From Robiginitomaculum sp. (GTDB lineage Bacteria; Pseudomonadota; Alphaproteobacteria; Caulobacterales; Maricaulaceae), in contig JAJFFS010000017.1 of the NCBI GenBank assembly GCA_021776515.1, positions 140,301 to 204,300 on the forward strand: a stretch of 64,000 nt of DNA, in the 5' to 3' direction. A program made the translations under genes and the position numbers. Positions 47,475 to 56,868 of the stretch are shown here, one piece after another. The first letter of the stretch is position 1. Every line of letters begins with the position of its first letter. Under the pieces are notes generated by a model. The model was not told the origin of the DNA. It did not search any database and saw only the letters and a list, made by a program, of their open reading frames with translations.

Positions 47475-48185
47475 ATGAAATATCTATCTGTCATACAGCA
47501 CACCTCGGCTGAATATCTGGGCCTGATGGAAGATCATCTGGAGGGGCGGCGCATCCGCTTTAACTATGCGCGGCCCTTTACTGAAACGGGCAGACCGCCA
47601 GACATAAATACGCTTGGCGATGGCCTTGTGCTGCTGGGCGGCGGTCCGTGGGGTAGTGCGGGGGGGAGCAGTGCTGGGGGTCGTGATGTGCCAACCCTTG
47701 AAGATGAAGTAACGCTCACCCGTGCGGCACTGATGATGGGCACCCCCATATTGGCTATTGGGTTGGGTGCCCAAATTCTCAGTCTGGCTGCCGACGGCGG
47801 GGGGGAGGCGGCACCGCTAGATTTTTCGGCTGGTTATGCCAAGCGGGTGCGCGATGACGCGCTTAACGGATATTTACCGGCGCGTTTTCCAAACGTTGTT
47901 TATATGCGTGACCGCCCGGTACCCCCTGCTTACGCCAAAATTCTGGCCGAGGATGAAGATGGACATGCAGCCGTTTTTCAAATTGGCGATAATGCCTTTG
48001 GTTTTACTGGCCATCCGGGGTTTAAACTGGCCATGGCCGAAGACCTGATTATGGAATTTGAGGAAGGCCCGGCGGGTGATACCGTAAAAGCCTTTGCCGA
48101 TTTACGCACCATGAAGACCGAGATCGAAGATGCTTTGGTGCCGATCATGACGGGGTTGGTGCAGATGACCGGCTGGATGAAGTAA
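47475..48185 (+). CDS. Class I glutamine-amidotransferase-like protein, predicted inactive
   Basis: The 236-residue protein has the GATase1 fold pattern: a Gly-rich LVLLGGGPWGSAGG oxyanion-strand region, PILAIGLGAQIL where active enzymes have GxCxGHQ, and FGFTGHPGFK where they have the HPE catalytic His-Glu. The nucleophile position is Gly96 and the Glu partner is Gly182, and only His180 remains. It should therefore not hydrolyse glutamine. It sits divergently next to the LipS genes. GATase-like genes recur near such lipoate loci as I recall, but I cannot verify that here. The ATG at 47475 is chosen because the upstream frame overlaps the divergent gene. Confidence 0.8.
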   Translation: MKYLSVIQHTSAEYLGLMEDHLEGRRIRFNYARPFTETGRPPDINTLGDGLVLLGGGPWGSAGGSSAGGRDVPTLEDEVTLTRAALMMGTPILAIGLGAQILSLAADGGGEAAPLDFSAGYAKRVRDDALNGYLPARFPNVVYMRDRPVPPAYAKILAEDEDGHAAVFQIGDNAFGFTGHPGFKLAMAEDLIMEFEEGPAGDTVKAFADLRTMKTEIEDALVPIMTGLVQMTGWMK

Positions 48186-48197
48186 GGCGGGTTACTT

Positions 48198-48236
48198 ACC
48201 CGTCACTGCCTGACCCTGGGCCGGGCAATGACGGGT
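48198..48236. terminator. Bidirectional hairpin between convergent genes
   Basis: The arms ACCCGTCACTGCC and GGGCAATGACGGGT form a strong stem in the 64-bp gap between the amidotransferase-like gene and ndk. It has no T-run, so it may be a repeat that serves both genes. Confidence 0.5.
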
Positions 48237-48249
48237 TGAGTTCTTACAT

Positions 48250-48672
48250 TTAGCCAACAATTTCGTCAGCACTAAAGAAAAAGGGGATTTCTTCTGCTGC
48301 GGTTTCAGGGGCATCTGAACCATGTACGGAATTGGCTTCGATACTTTCGGCAAATTCCTTGCGAATTGTGCCTTCAGCAGCTTCGGCTGGATTAGTGGCT
48401 CCCATAACTTCGCGGTATTTGGCAATTGCGTCCTCGCCTTCCAGGGCCTGCACCACTACCGGGCCGGACATCATAAATGCGACCAGATCGCCGTAAAAGG
48501 GGCGTTCCTTGTGGACAGCGTAAAAACCTTCGGCTTGTTCACGGCTAAGACGGATGCGTTTTTGGGCAATGATACGCAATCCAGCGGCTTCGATTTTGGC
48601 ATTGATGGCGCCGGTGAGGTTGCGTTTTGTGGCGTCTGGTTTGATGATAGAGAAAGTGCGTTGCATGGCCAT
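48250..48672 (-). CDS. ndk: Nucleoside diphosphate kinase
   Basis: Ndk balances nucleoside triphosphate pools by moving phosphate from ATP through a histidine. The 140-residue protein is the standard length and has [13 protein letters not shown] at the start and the phospho-accepting His117 in [10 protein letters not shown]. The second half contains the [15 protein letters not shown] segment of the nucleotide site. Identification is firm. Confidence 0.97.
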   Translation of the reverse strand: MAMQRTFSIIKPDATKRNLTGAINAKIEAAGLRIIAQKRIRLSREQAEGFYAVHKERPFYGDLVAFMMSGPVVVQALEGEDAIAKYREVMGATNPAEAAEGTIRKEFAESIEANSVHGSDAPETAAEEIPFFFSADEIVG

Positions 48673-48821
48673 GAGGCGTTTCCTTGATCAAGATAAAAGC
48701 AATTTTGCGCGCCTATAGCAGCGTGCCATAACTCTGTGAAGGCTATTTCCTGCAGCTTTAGCTTTTCTTCTCGTAAACAAACCCGCTATATCCGGCAAAA
48801 TCCTTTTTTGCGGACGTGAAT

Positions 48822-50693
48822 ATGCTACACATTAACAACCTGGTTTGCAGGGTCGAAGGGCGATTGCTGATCGACAATGTCAGCTTTGCCCTCTTGCCAC
48901 GAACCCGTATGGGGCTGGTGGGGCGTAATGGCACGGGCAAGTCCACATTGTTGCGTGTTATCAAGGGTGAACTGGATTCAGTTTCAGGTGAGACACGCAT
49001 TCGCAAAGGGGCACGGTTTGGATCAGTGGATCAGGAGGCTCCCGGGGGACCACAATCCATTATGGATTTTGTTTTAAGTGCGGACACTGAACGCGCAGAG
49101 TTACTTGAAGCTGCGAAGAATGAAACCGAACCTGAAAAAATCGCTGACATCCAAACCCGCCTTGCGGACATTGGTGCGTATTCAGCAGAGGCACGGGCAG
49201 GGGCTATCCTGCATGGATTGGGTTTCTCCACAGAAGAGCAAAATAACCCGTGTTCCACCTTTTCCGGTGGTTGGCGAATGCGTGCCTCTCTTGCCTCCAT
49301 GTTGTTTGCCGCGCCGGACTTGTTGCTTCTGGATGAGCCGACAAACTATCTGGACCTTGAAGGGGCTATTTGGCTGGAAACCCATCTAAAGCGGTTTCCG
49401 GGTGCCGTACTGATTGTCTCGCATGACCGTGATTTATTGAATACAGCCGTACATCAGATTGCCCATTTGAACGCTGGCAAAGTTACGATTTATGAAGGCG
49501 GTTATGATTCATTCGAAAAACAACTGGCCGAACGTCAGCGCCTTGATATGGCCATGCGGGGCAGGCAGGAAGAAGAACGCCGCCGCCTGCAGGGCTTTGT
49601 TGATCGCTTTCGTTATTCCGCCTCAAAGGCGCGTCAGGCTCAAAGCCGGGTTAAACGCCTTGAGAAAATGCAACCCATTGCCACCATTGTAGAAAATCCC
49701 GTGGCACCATTTGATCTGCCCGGTCCCAAACGCCCCATGGCACCGCCCATGATCCGTTTTGAGGACGCCAGCGTCGGGTATGAACCTGGCAAGCCCATAT
49801 TAAGCAAGCTCAACCTGGCCCTGGACCCTGATGACCGTATCGCCCTTTTGGGACGTAACGGGCAGGGCAAGTCCACCTTTGCCAAGCTGTTGGCGGGGCG
49901 GCTAGCGGTTATGGGGGGGCGCATGAAGTACCATAAACGCATGCAGGTGGCTTATTTTGCCCAGCACCAACTGGATGTGCTTACCCCGGCTGAGACGGCC
50001 TACACACATGTTTGTTCATTGATGGAGGGTGCTACGGAAGCACAAAGGCGTTCGCGGCTGGCCCGGTTCGGCCTTGGGGCGCAACATGCAGAAACCCCGG
50101 TTGGTGATTTATCTGGCGGTGAAAAGGCGCGACTATTACTCAATCTTATTGCCTTTAATGGCCCCCACCTTCTGATCCTTGATGAACCAACGAACCATCT
50201 GGATATGGATAGCCGCGCCGCGCTTGCTGATGCACTGGACGATTATGAAGGCGCAGTTCTGCTGATTAGTCATGACAGATTTTTGATTGAACGCAGCATT
50301 GACAGGTTATGGATCGTACAAGGTGGAACGGTGCGTAATTATGATGGCGATATGGATGATTATCGCCGCCAAATGGGCGAAAAAGAACGTAAGGCACCTG
50401 CACAACTCAAAGTCCAGGCCAGCCTTGCCAGACGTCAGGACAAGGCGGATAGACGTGAAGCTCTGGCGCCGATGCGGCGCAATATTGCCCGCCTGGAGGC
50501 TGAGCTGGAACGACTGCGGAACGGAGTTAAACAAATCGAGGCTGCGCTTGCCAAGCCAGAGCTGTATGAGCGAGACTCGGAGCAGGCCGTATCGTTTAAT
50601 GTGAAACGGACACGGACACTTAAACGCATTGAAGAGGTTGAGAATCTGTGGCTTGAAGCACAGGAAAACTTTGAACAGGCCCGCAATCAATAG
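48822..50693 (+). CDS. ABC-F family ATPase (YheS-like)
   Basis: The 623-residue soluble protein has two ABC domains without membrane helices: Walker A GRNGTGKSTLL and GRNGQGKSTF, signatures FSGGW and LSGGE, and Walker B LLLLDEPTNYLD and LILDEPTNHLD. A linker (about residues 235-300) rich in Arg and Glu joins them, and a C-terminal helical tail ends WLEAQENFEQARNQ. This end and the YIDRFR-like VDRFRYSASKA match YheS better than Uup or EttA. ABC-F proteins act on ribosomes. A GTG at 48816 is an alternative start, but ATG at 48822 has a better GGA spacing. Confidence 0.92.
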   Translation: MLHINNLVCRVEGRLLIDNVSFALLPRTRMGLVGRNGTGKSTLLRVIKGELDSVSGETRIRKGARFGSVDQEAPGGPQSIMDFVLSADTERAELLEAAKNETEPEKIADIQTRLADIGAYSAEARAGAILHGLGFSTEEQNNPCSTFSGGWRMRASLASMLFAAPDLLLLDEPTNYLDLEGAIWLETHLKRFPGAVLIVSHDRDLLNTAVHQIAHLNAGKVTIYEGGYDSFEKQLAERQRLDMAMRGRQEEERRRLQGFVDRFRYSASKARQAQSRVKRLEKMQPIATIVENPVAPFDLPGPKRPMAPPMIRFEDASVGYEPGKPILSKLNLALDPDDRIALLGRNGQGKSTFAKLLAGRLAVMGGRMKYHKRMQVAYFAQHQLDVLTPAETAYTHVCSLMEGATEAQRRSRLARFGLGAQHAETPVGDLSGGEKARLLLNLIAFNGPHLLILDEPTNHLDMDSRAALADALDDYEGAVLLISHDRFLIERSIDRLWIVQGGTVRNYDGDMDDYRRQMGEKERKAPAQLKVQASLARRQDKADRREALAPMRRNIARLEAELERLRNGVKQIEAALAKPELYERDSEQAVSFNVKRTRTLKRIEEVENLWLEAQENFEQARNQ

Positions 50694-50727
50694 CCATATA
50701 TTTTGAATTATTAGCGTTGGCAGGCAG

Positions 50728-50743
50728 GCCGCCCCGTCGGAGG
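50728..50743 (-). repeat. 16-base motif downstream of tRNA-Ser
   Basis: Minus-strand CCTCCGACGGGGCGGC is identical to the motif at 27019-27034. Both tRNA genes are followed immediately by TTGTTTGTC and then by this motif, at 27 and 69 bases respectively. Confidence 0.7.
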
Positions 50744-50769
50744 TGTTTTTCGCACTGCAAGACAAACAA

Positions 50770-50859
50770 TGGCGGATGGGGGGGGATTCGAACCCCCGAG
50801 ACGCTCTCACGCCCGCTGGTTTTCAAGACCAGTGCATTCAACCACTCTGCCACCCATCC
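50770..50859 (-). tRNA. tRNA-Ser (UGA anticodon)
   Basis: A 90-base class II tRNA with encoded CCA: acceptor GGATGGG pairs with CCCATCC, the anticodon loop is CTTGAAA (UGA), a long variable arm (GCGTGAGAGC) is present, and the T arm is GGGGGTTCGAATCCCCC. Discriminator G is the usual one for serine. The 16-base motif at 50728-50743 lies 27 bases downstream. Confidence 0.97.
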
Positions 50860-51079
50860 GCGATGAGCGAAGGGCTAGCAAGGCTTGCTCGATCCGGCAA
50901 GTCGTTCAAAGCAAAAAATGCTGCAGGTTATCAAGCCCATGTGTTGATCATATTCTGGTAACCATGACGTTTAACCCAAGATTCAGTGTGATGCCCTAAA
51001 GTGAAAATCAATAATAGTTGGAAAACAACAACGGGGTGCGGTTATTGAAAAAAATCGCAGAGTATTGGGAAAGCTAAAA

Positions 51080-52117
51080 ATGCTATCTTGCAAAGTTCAC
51101 ACTAAACACCAAAGCCAATCTCAAAAAGAGAGCCAGGCAAGGCCTAATTATCGCGTATTGCACGCCTTTAGCACACTTATTGCTCTGGCCATTGTCAGTG
51201 CTTGTAGCAGTACCAGTGGGGTTAATTTATCAGCCAATGGCAGTCGCTGGGGGGCGCCGGTGAAAACCAATTTTCACCTTGGGCGCAAAGAACGCAGCCA
51301 ACGAGGTGGAAAATATTCACCGACCCCGGCTGTGTCAGGGTCATCAGCACACCAGAAAATTGGCAGACCTTACCAAATTTCAGGGCGCACCTATGTACCC
51401 GCACGTCAAGATAACTATGACCGCAGGGGTGTTGCTTCCTGGTATGGGGCTAAATTCCACGGGCGTAAAACTGCCAATGGCGAAATTTTTGATATGAACC
51501 AGATGAGTGCTGCGCATACAACGTTGCCGCTGCCTAGTTTGGTGAAAGTTACAAACCTGAACAATGGACGTACGATCATTGTGCGGGTGAACGACAGAGG
51601 ACCATTTGTTAATGACCGTTTGATTGATCTTTCAAAACGTGCGGCACAGGAACTTGGCTATGAACGTCAGGGAACCGCCCGTGTCAGGGTGCAGTATGTT
51701 GGCCCGGCAGTGAGTAATCCGAGGCAGACAAATGTACACAGGGCATCGGCGCGACGCAACAAGGCTGAGGCCTGGCCATCGCCATCTCAACCTGCGAAGT
51801 CACGCCCTTACATGCCAAAACAAGGCTGGCCAGAGGCCTCTGAAGATAAGTATCAAATTGCACTATCGCGGCCACGTATTGCCCAGGGGGGCTGGTTTGT
51901 TCAATTAGGTGCCTTTGGCAATAGAGATAAAGCCGAAAGAATTGCATCCAATCTACGCACAAATGGCAATGTCAGTGTGCAAACAGCATGGGTCAATAAT
52001 AATTATATCCACAGGGTTATTGTGGGGCCATACCAGAATCAGGATGGCGCAGAACAGCAACGATATGAAGTAGCCAATGCAGGCTATCCAGAAGCAAGGG
52101 TGACTGAACAGCGCTAG
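51080..52117 (+). CDS. rlpA: RlpA-like septal lytic transglycosylase lipoprotein with SPOR domain
   Basis: RlpA cleaves or binds peptidoglycan strands free of stem peptides at the septum. From the ATG at 51080 the 345-residue protein has a lipobox-type VSACSST (Cys near residue 42), a basic linker, a double-psi barrel with GVASWYGAKFHGRKTANGE and later VRVNDRGPFVNDRLIDLS, and a C-terminal SPOR domain starting GGWFVQLGAFGNRDKAE that binds denuded glycan. The SPOR domain directs it to the division site. The frame runs to a TTG at 51065, but the ATG has GGGAAAG upstream. A strong terminator follows at 52142. Confidence 0.93.
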   Translation: MLSCKVHTKHQSQSQKESQARPNYRVLHAFSTLIALAIVSACSSTSGVNLSANGSRWGAPVKTNFHLGRKERSQRGGKYSPTPAVSGSSAHQKIGRPYQISGRTYVPARQDNYDRRGVASWYGAKFHGRKTANGEIFDMNQMSAAHTTLPLPSLVKVTNLNNGRTIIVRVNDRGPFVNDRLIDLSKRAAQELGYERQGTARVRVQYVGPAVSNPRQTNVHRASARRNKAEAWPSPSQPAKSRPYMPKQGWPEASEDKYQIALSRPRIAQGGWFVQLGAFGNRDKAERIASNLRTNGNVSVQTAWVNNNYIHRVIVGPYQNQDGAEQQRYEVANAGYPEARVTEQR

Positions 52118-52141
52118 TAATAAGCGTATTCAGGGGGTAAG

Positions 52142-52175
52142 CGGGTCCGGCCAGATGGCCGGACCCGTTTTATTT
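52142..52175 (+). terminator. Intrinsic terminator of rlpA
   Basis: The stem CGGGTCCGGCC / GGCCGGACCCG with a short AGAT loop is followed by TTTTATTTT. It overlaps the last codons of the convergent HIT gene by a few bases. Confidence 0.85.
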
Positions 52176-52619
52176 TGTCTCCAGATGTTTTATGGCGGCG
52201 GCAATGCTTTGAGCTTGAGCGTGCAAAACCTCGGTGTCTGCGGGCTTGCCGCGCCCATGGCGATCTAACGGTTGATCTGTAAAGCGCGGGATAATGTGAA
52301 AGTGTAAATGAAATACGCTTTGTCCTGCGGGCTCACCATTAAATTGTGTAACGATAATGCCGTCAGGTGAGAAAGCTTTTTCAATGCCAAGGGCAATCAT
52401 TTTAACACGGGGTAATGCGTTGGCGAGAACCTCGTCAGGTGTATCCAGAAGGTTACGTCCGGCTGTTTTTGGAATGACCAGTGTATGGCCCGGCGCTTGT
52501 GGAAAAAGGTCCATAAATGCCAGTACGTGATTGTCCTCATAAACCTTGTAACAGGGTATATCGCCGCGCAAAATCTGGGCAAAAATATTATCGGGATCAT
52601 AATCGCCACGAATACTCAT
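52170..52619 (-). CDS. HIT family nucleotide-binding hydrolase
   Basis: Members hydrolyse or transfer nucleotidyl groups from substrates such as AMP-NH2 or dinucleotides. The 149-residue protein has the histidine-triad sequence HLHFHIIPR, the FMDLFPQAPGHTLVIPK fold segment and a Cys/Lys-containing PCYKVYEDN start. ATG 52619 is preferred because the GAGGA ribosome site is eight bases away, while it is only two from the ATG at 52625. Confidence 0.93.
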   Translation of the reverse strand: MSIRGDYDPDNIFAQILRGDIPCYKVYEDNHVLAFMDLFPQAPGHTLVIPKTAGRNLLDTPDEVLANALPRVKMIALGIEKAFSPDGIIVTQFNGEPAGQSVFHLHFHIIPRFTDQPLDRHGRGKPADTEVLHAQAQSIAAAIKHLETK

Positions 52620-52695
52620 CAACATGTTCCTCGTTTTTTTGTTGTTAAATCATAGTTTACGGCAAGCTTGCATAAGGGTCCATGAGACGTGAGTT

Positions 52696-53451
52696 TTATA
52701 TATAACGGCTGACCCAGGCAGCAATAACAGCGGCGGCATAACGTGCGTCTTTGGATGCAGAGAGTAAATGATCGGCCCTATCCAGGGAGACAAAACTTTT
52801 AGGGTGCTTTGCCTTGGCAAATATGTGGGCGGCATTCTCCACACCAACTGTTTGATCCGCTGGGGCATGCATGACTAATAATGCCCGTTTCAGGCCCGCT
52901 ATATCATCATCCAGATTATGGGCGCGTACATCATCAAGAAATTGTTTTTGAACACGAAATGATCGTCCGGCCAGTTGCACTTCGGCTTCGCCTCTGTCCT
53001 CAATTTCACATATAGCTGGTCCCAGGTTATGCAACACATGGGCCGGGTCTGATGGGGCCCCAATGGTTGCAATTGCCCGTACAGTAGGCAAGTGTTTTGC
53101 AGCGCTGATGACTGCTGCACCGCCAAGGCTGTGGCCAATAAGAAGGGCAGGGGCATTAACACGATTTTCCAGCGCCTTTGCAGCGCTGATGAGGTCGGCA
53201 ATGTTGGAGGTGAAGTTACTGTTGGCGAACTCACCCTCGGAATGTCCAAGTCCAGTAAAATCAAAGCGAAGTACAGCAATGCCAACTTTGGATAGTTCGC
53301 GGGAAATCTGGCGTGCAGCCATTATGTCTTTTGAACAGGTGAAGCAGTGGGCAAAAAGGGCGGCTGAACGCACCTCCCCATCGGGCTGTTCCAAAAGAGC
53401 CGCCAGTTTTACTCCTTCATGGCTTTCAAAATCAAACCGGATAGAGGGCAT
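52696..53451 (-). CDS. Alpha/beta hydrolase family protein
   Basis: The 251-residue cytoplasmic protein has the hydrolase fold with nucleophile elbow GHSLGGAAV, oxyanion region AHCFTCSKD, the later Asp in HAPADQTV, and a His in DRADHLL near the end. The family resembles the hydrolase half of the hydrolase-OsmC fusion proteins, but the OsmC half is missing. The ATG at 53451 lies 4 bp after the end of the acyltransferase gene and is preferred over the longer frame to 53520, which would overlap that gene. The substrate is not known. Confidence 0.88.
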   Translation of the reverse strand: MPSIRFDFESHEGVKLAALLEQPDGEVRSAALFAHCFTCSKDIMAARQISRELSKVGIAVLRFDFTGLGHSEGEFANSNFTSNIADLISAAKALENRVNAPALLIGHSLGGAAVISAAKHLPTVRAIATIGAPSDPAHVLHNLGPAICEIEDRGEAEVQLAGRSFRVQKQFLDDVRAHNLDDDIAGLKRALLVMHAPADQTVGVENAAHIFAKAKHPKSFVSLDRADHLLSASKDARYAAAVIAAWVSRYI

Positions 53452-53455
53452 GGGC

Positions 53456-54616
53456 TTATTTTCCTTTTTTTGGCAGAGATAAGCCATGCGCGTCTTTACG
53501 AAAAGGGGTGTGGCCATCAAGTGCGATCACATCTTGTTCAACCATGCGTTGTTCATGCTCCAAAAAAGAGGCAACGGCTTCATGTAGCCCCGCATCACCA
53601 AACCAGTGCGCAGAACGTGTCAATACGGGCTCATACCCCCGCGCAATTTTATGTTCACCCTGTGCTCCGGCCTCAACTCGTTTTAAACCTCTGTCTATCG
53701 CGGCCTCTATCGCCTGATGGTAACAAAGCTCAAAATGCAGACCAGGGCGAACTGTGTTGCGGCCCCAATAACGACCGTAGAGCGCGTCGCCACCGATGAA
53801 ATTAAGCGCACCTGCAATCCAGCGTCCGTTCATTCGCGCCATAATCAGCAGAATATCCTCATTCATGCGTGCATGAATTTCCTCAAAAAAGGCGCGGTTG
53901 AGATAGGGGCGCCCCCATTTGCGAGTGCCCGTGTCTTGATAAAATTCAAAAAATGCGTCCCAATGTTCTGACTTTAAATCACCACCACTTAGGTGTATTA
54001 TTTCAATACCTTCTTGTGCTTGTTTACGTTCTTTTTTTAGATTTTTCCGCTTTCTCGACGACAGGCTGGCGAGGAAGTCACCATAATCACCATAACCTGG
54101 ATTAAAAAAATGGTACTGTACGTCTGTGCGCTGGATAAAGCCTTGGTTGGCCAGAACGTGCACATCCTCATCTTGGGCAAACGTAACATGGATCGAGGAA
54201 GCACCAACGTCGAGGGCGGCAGTGCGCAAGCCGTTGGCCAGCATTGTGCGTACGGTCGGATCCTGACTGAGAAGACGCGGGCCGGGGACAGGGGTAAATG
54301 GTATGGCTGATAACAGTTTGGGGTAATATTGCCCCCCGGCACGCTCGTAGGCATGAGCCCAGGCATGATCAAATACATACTCGCCCTGACTATGGTTTTT
54401 GAGATAAAGTGGTGCCGCTCCCACTAGCATTCCTTTATCATCTTCGGCAATAAGGTGCAGGCTTTGCCATCCTGTACCTTCACCTACGCACCCAGCCTCC
54501 TCCAGTGCTTGTAAAAAGGTCCAGCGCAAAAATGGATTAGCCGGTTTGCCAGCAGGGTTGGCAAGGTTGTTCCAATCAGTCTCGGAAACATGTGACAGTG
54601 TAGAAATCAGACGCAT
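53456..54616 (-). CDS. Predicted N-acyltransferase (COG3146/FemAB-like)
   Basis: The 386-residue protein is of the GNAT-like peptidoglycan-related N-acyltransferase family once called DUF482. It has the N-terminal segment [19 protein letters not shown], a central [11 protein letters not shown] helix, and the second half with [18 protein letters not shown] and [28 protein letters not shown] read in parts. The substrate is uncertain. It is in a two-gene unit with the alpha/beta hydrolase (gap of 4 bp), so they probably act together. Confidence 0.88.
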   Translation of the reverse strand: MRLISTLSHVSETDWNNLANPAGKPANPFLRWTFLQALEEAGCVGEGTGWQSLHLIAEDDKGMLVGAAPLYLKNHSQGEYVFDHAWAHAYERAGGQYYPKLLSAIPFTPVPGPRLLSQDPTVRTMLANGLRTAALDVGASSIHVTFAQDEDVHVLANQGFIQRTDVQYHFFNPGYGDYGDFLASLSSRKRKNLKKERKQAQEGIEIIHLSGGDLKSEHWDAFFEFYQDTGTRKWGRPYLNRAFFEEIHARMNEDILLIMARMNGRWIAGALNFIGGDALYGRYWGRNTVRPGLHFELCYHQAIEAAIDRGLKRVEAGAQGEHKIARGYEPVLTRSAHWFGDAGLHEAVASFLEHEQRMVEQDVIALDGHTPFRKDAHGLSLPKKGK

Positions 54617-54977
54617 GAATATTATCTAGTTTACGATAGGCAAGACGTCCATATCATTAAAACTGAAATCACCTTTTTGTTGGTGTTAAGTGTGTGACTG
54701 AAAAGCAATTATAAACATATAGTACATTAGGTGTTCATAATTTTTTTAATATAATGACAAAGTGCATTTAGCAGTTTTAGATGTTACTATAAAGGTAGTC
54801 GTTTTAATTTAATTTATTCAAGCGTAAATAATTTATTCTATTTGCAATTTGGCAGCAGCCGAGAGTTTTTTTGCAACTGGTGTAATTATAATTATTTACG
54901 TCTCATTTATTTCTGTGTATGATAAGGCCAATAACTGATTTTTAGAGCTAAGTAGTATTATTAAATGGGGTATATCA
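54617..54977. other. AT-rich intergenic promoter region
   Basis: This 360-bp gap between divergent genes is much more AT-rich than its surroundings. It contains TATGAT at 54917-54922 about 60 bases before the ATG at 54978 and a GGGG ribosome site. No open frame or hairpin stands out. The AT content suggests a bent or strongly regulated promoter for the secreted protein, but that is inference. Confidence 0.45.
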
Positions 54978-56768
54978 ATGAAGAGTAAGTTTATGAATTT
55001 TGCTGCAAGCACTGCGTTGGCAACGCTTGCACTTACCGGACAGGCAATGGCTCAGTCCGCGCCTGTCATTAATGCTGCGGTTCTTCCATCCAGCCGTTCC
55101 GCTACTATGGGAACGCCGATTACCGTGTTTGCAACGATCGTAAACGGGGGGCAGGATGTGGCACCTGGTTGTCAGGCTTCATTTAATGGCCTGACTATGA
55201 ACCCGGCGGGCCTTAGTATGGACTATCAGGCAATGCTGCCCGATAACGCGACGCCGGCCGCTGGCGTTAACGCGCCAATTGACATTGCTTCTGGTGCCGC
55301 ACAATCATTCATTCTTACCATTACGGGTGCCTCTGCATTTGCAGCAACAGACATATTTTTTAATTTTGACTGTCCTGGCAATGGCAGCACGCCAAACGGG
55401 ATGGCGCCCTTTATTGTTGGCGTTAACACCTTGTCAATGTTAGTCTCGGCTACGCCAAACCCTGATATCATTACGATCGGTACAACGGTATCGGGTGATG
55501 GGTTTATCAATATCCCCACCCTTGGTGGCGCAGAGGCTATGGGCGTAGCGGCTTTAAATATTGGCGCCGGCTCGGTGGCTGACAAGCCAATTATTTCCGG
55601 ACCTCTGGCGGGCGCTAATGGAGTGCCTGTTATAGTAGCGCCAGATTTTGGTAATGTAGAGCTGCCCATTTCTCTGACCATCTGTGAAACCAACCCCGTA
55701 ACAGCAGAATGTCTGGCGCTTCCATCGGCAACTGTTAATACTGTTGTTGGTGATGAGGCTTCAACTTTCTCCGTTTTTGCGACGTCCGATCGGGGCGCTG
55801 GTGTGCCAGCATTTCCTGATGTAGCACGTGTGTTTCTACGGTTTTATGATGATACAAGTGCACCAGATGCACCTTTGGCAAGTGGGGCAAAAGCGGTTCC
55901 TGCGGGTGCAGGAACAGTATTTGGTGCAACTAGCCATGCTGTACAATCACCTGGTCCAAGCGCGGCACCCGGAAGTGTCCCTGTTGGTATATGGGAGGCT
56001 TTTTATGACTTAAGCAATGGTAACCGAATTGAAGGTCTTATCATGGTGAATGTTGATGGCAGCATGGTACTCGATACAGAAAACCCGGACGGTACGAACT
56101 CGTATATCTTCGGCACGATGACAGCAGATGCCTCTGCATCACCCACGCCTACCTATTCATTTGCTTCAAACCTTATCGATGAAAACCCGGATGGATCATT
56201 TGTCATTAGTCCTTATGCAGGTAGCGGTACGTGGAACCCTAACCGCTTTTTACTTGGTACTCTCGTGCCTGCTGCCGGAGAAGCACCAGAAGGTGATAAC
56301 TCATCACCATCTGGGATAAACACACTCTCTGCCGTTGGTAAGGCGCTGTATTCAGGCCTTTATGACAGAAATGTCACTCTAGCGACTTTAGCCGGAACTT
56401 ATGACTTTCTGGATATTGATGAGAATAACAACCCGTCGGATGTTGGTGACATGACCATACAAAGCAATGGTAGTTTTTCTGGCTCCATCCAACCGGATCC
56501 TATTGATGACCCTACTGCCCTTTGCACTGTTTCAGGAGATATATCACTTCAAGTCAGTGGTAAAAACATTTTTGATATAGATCTGACCGTAACCGGCTGT
56601 GACTTTGCCGGTACGTACTCTGGTGCAGGCCATCAGATAGACGAAGAGTTCCCTGGAACTACGGTAAATGACCTAATCTTCTTTTCTGTTTCAGGTGCCT
56701 TGGCCGCAGATGGTTCCACAGTGGCCTTCTCTATTGATGCTGTTCCACAGGGCAATGTTACCTTCTAA
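54978..56768 (+). CDS. Large secreted protein of unknown function
   Basis: The 596-residue protein starts with a clear signal peptide (ASTALATLALTGQAMAQ). The mature part is rich in Gly, Ala, Asp, Ser and Thr, low in Lys and Arg, and has a few cysteines (GCQASF, FDCPGNG, TICETN, ALCTVSG, TGCDFAG). Beta-sandwich patterns occur in the N-terminal 250 residues, and the last 200 residues contain repeated strands such as SFSGSIQPD and DISLQVSG that look like lipocalin- or bacterial-Ig-like domains. I recognise no family. Its single gene with its own terminator suggests a separately regulated surface or extracellular protein. Confidence 0.75.
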   Translation: MKSKFMNFAASTALATLALTGQAMAQSAPVINAAVLPSSRSATMGTPITVFATIVNGGQDVAPGCQASFNGLTMNPAGLSMDYQAMLPDNATPAAGVNAPIDIASGAAQSFILTITGASAFAATDIFFNFDCPGNGSTPNGMAPFIVGVNTLSMLVSATPNPDIITIGTTVSGDGFINIPTLGGAEAMGVAALNIGAGSVADKPIISGPLAGANGVPVIVAPDFGNVELPISLTICETNPVTAECLALPSATVNTVVGDEASTFSVFATSDRGAGVPAFPDVARVFLRFYDDTSAPDAPLASGAKAVPAGAGTVFGATSHAVQSPGPSAAPGSVPVGIWEAFYDLSNGNRIEGLIMVNVDGSMVLDTENPDGTNSYIFGTMTADASASPTPTYSFASNLIDENPDGSFVISPYAGSGTWNPNRFLLGTLVPAAGEAPEGDNSSPSGINTLSAVGKALYSGLYDRNVTLATLAGTYDFLDIDENNNPSDVGDMTIQSNGSFSGSIQPDPIDDPTALCTVSGDISLQVSGKNIFDIDLTVTGCDFAGTYSGAGHQIDEEFPGTTVNDLIFFSVSGALAADGSTVAFSIDAVPQGNVTF

Positions 56769-56800
56769 GTTAACCGGCGTATTTACATACGACAAAATTA

Positions 56801-56827
56801 TAGAGCCCGCCAAATTGGCGGGCTCTA
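56801..56827 (+). terminator. Hairpin terminator of the secreted-protein gene
   Basis: The stem TAGAGCCCGCC and GGCGGGCTCTA with loop AAATT lies 32 bases after the stop. It has AT-rich sequence on both sides and could also end the convergent RidA gene. Confidence 0.75.
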
Positions 56828-56868
56828 TTGATTCAAGCATGTATTATACTCACTGGATGTGGCGCGGA

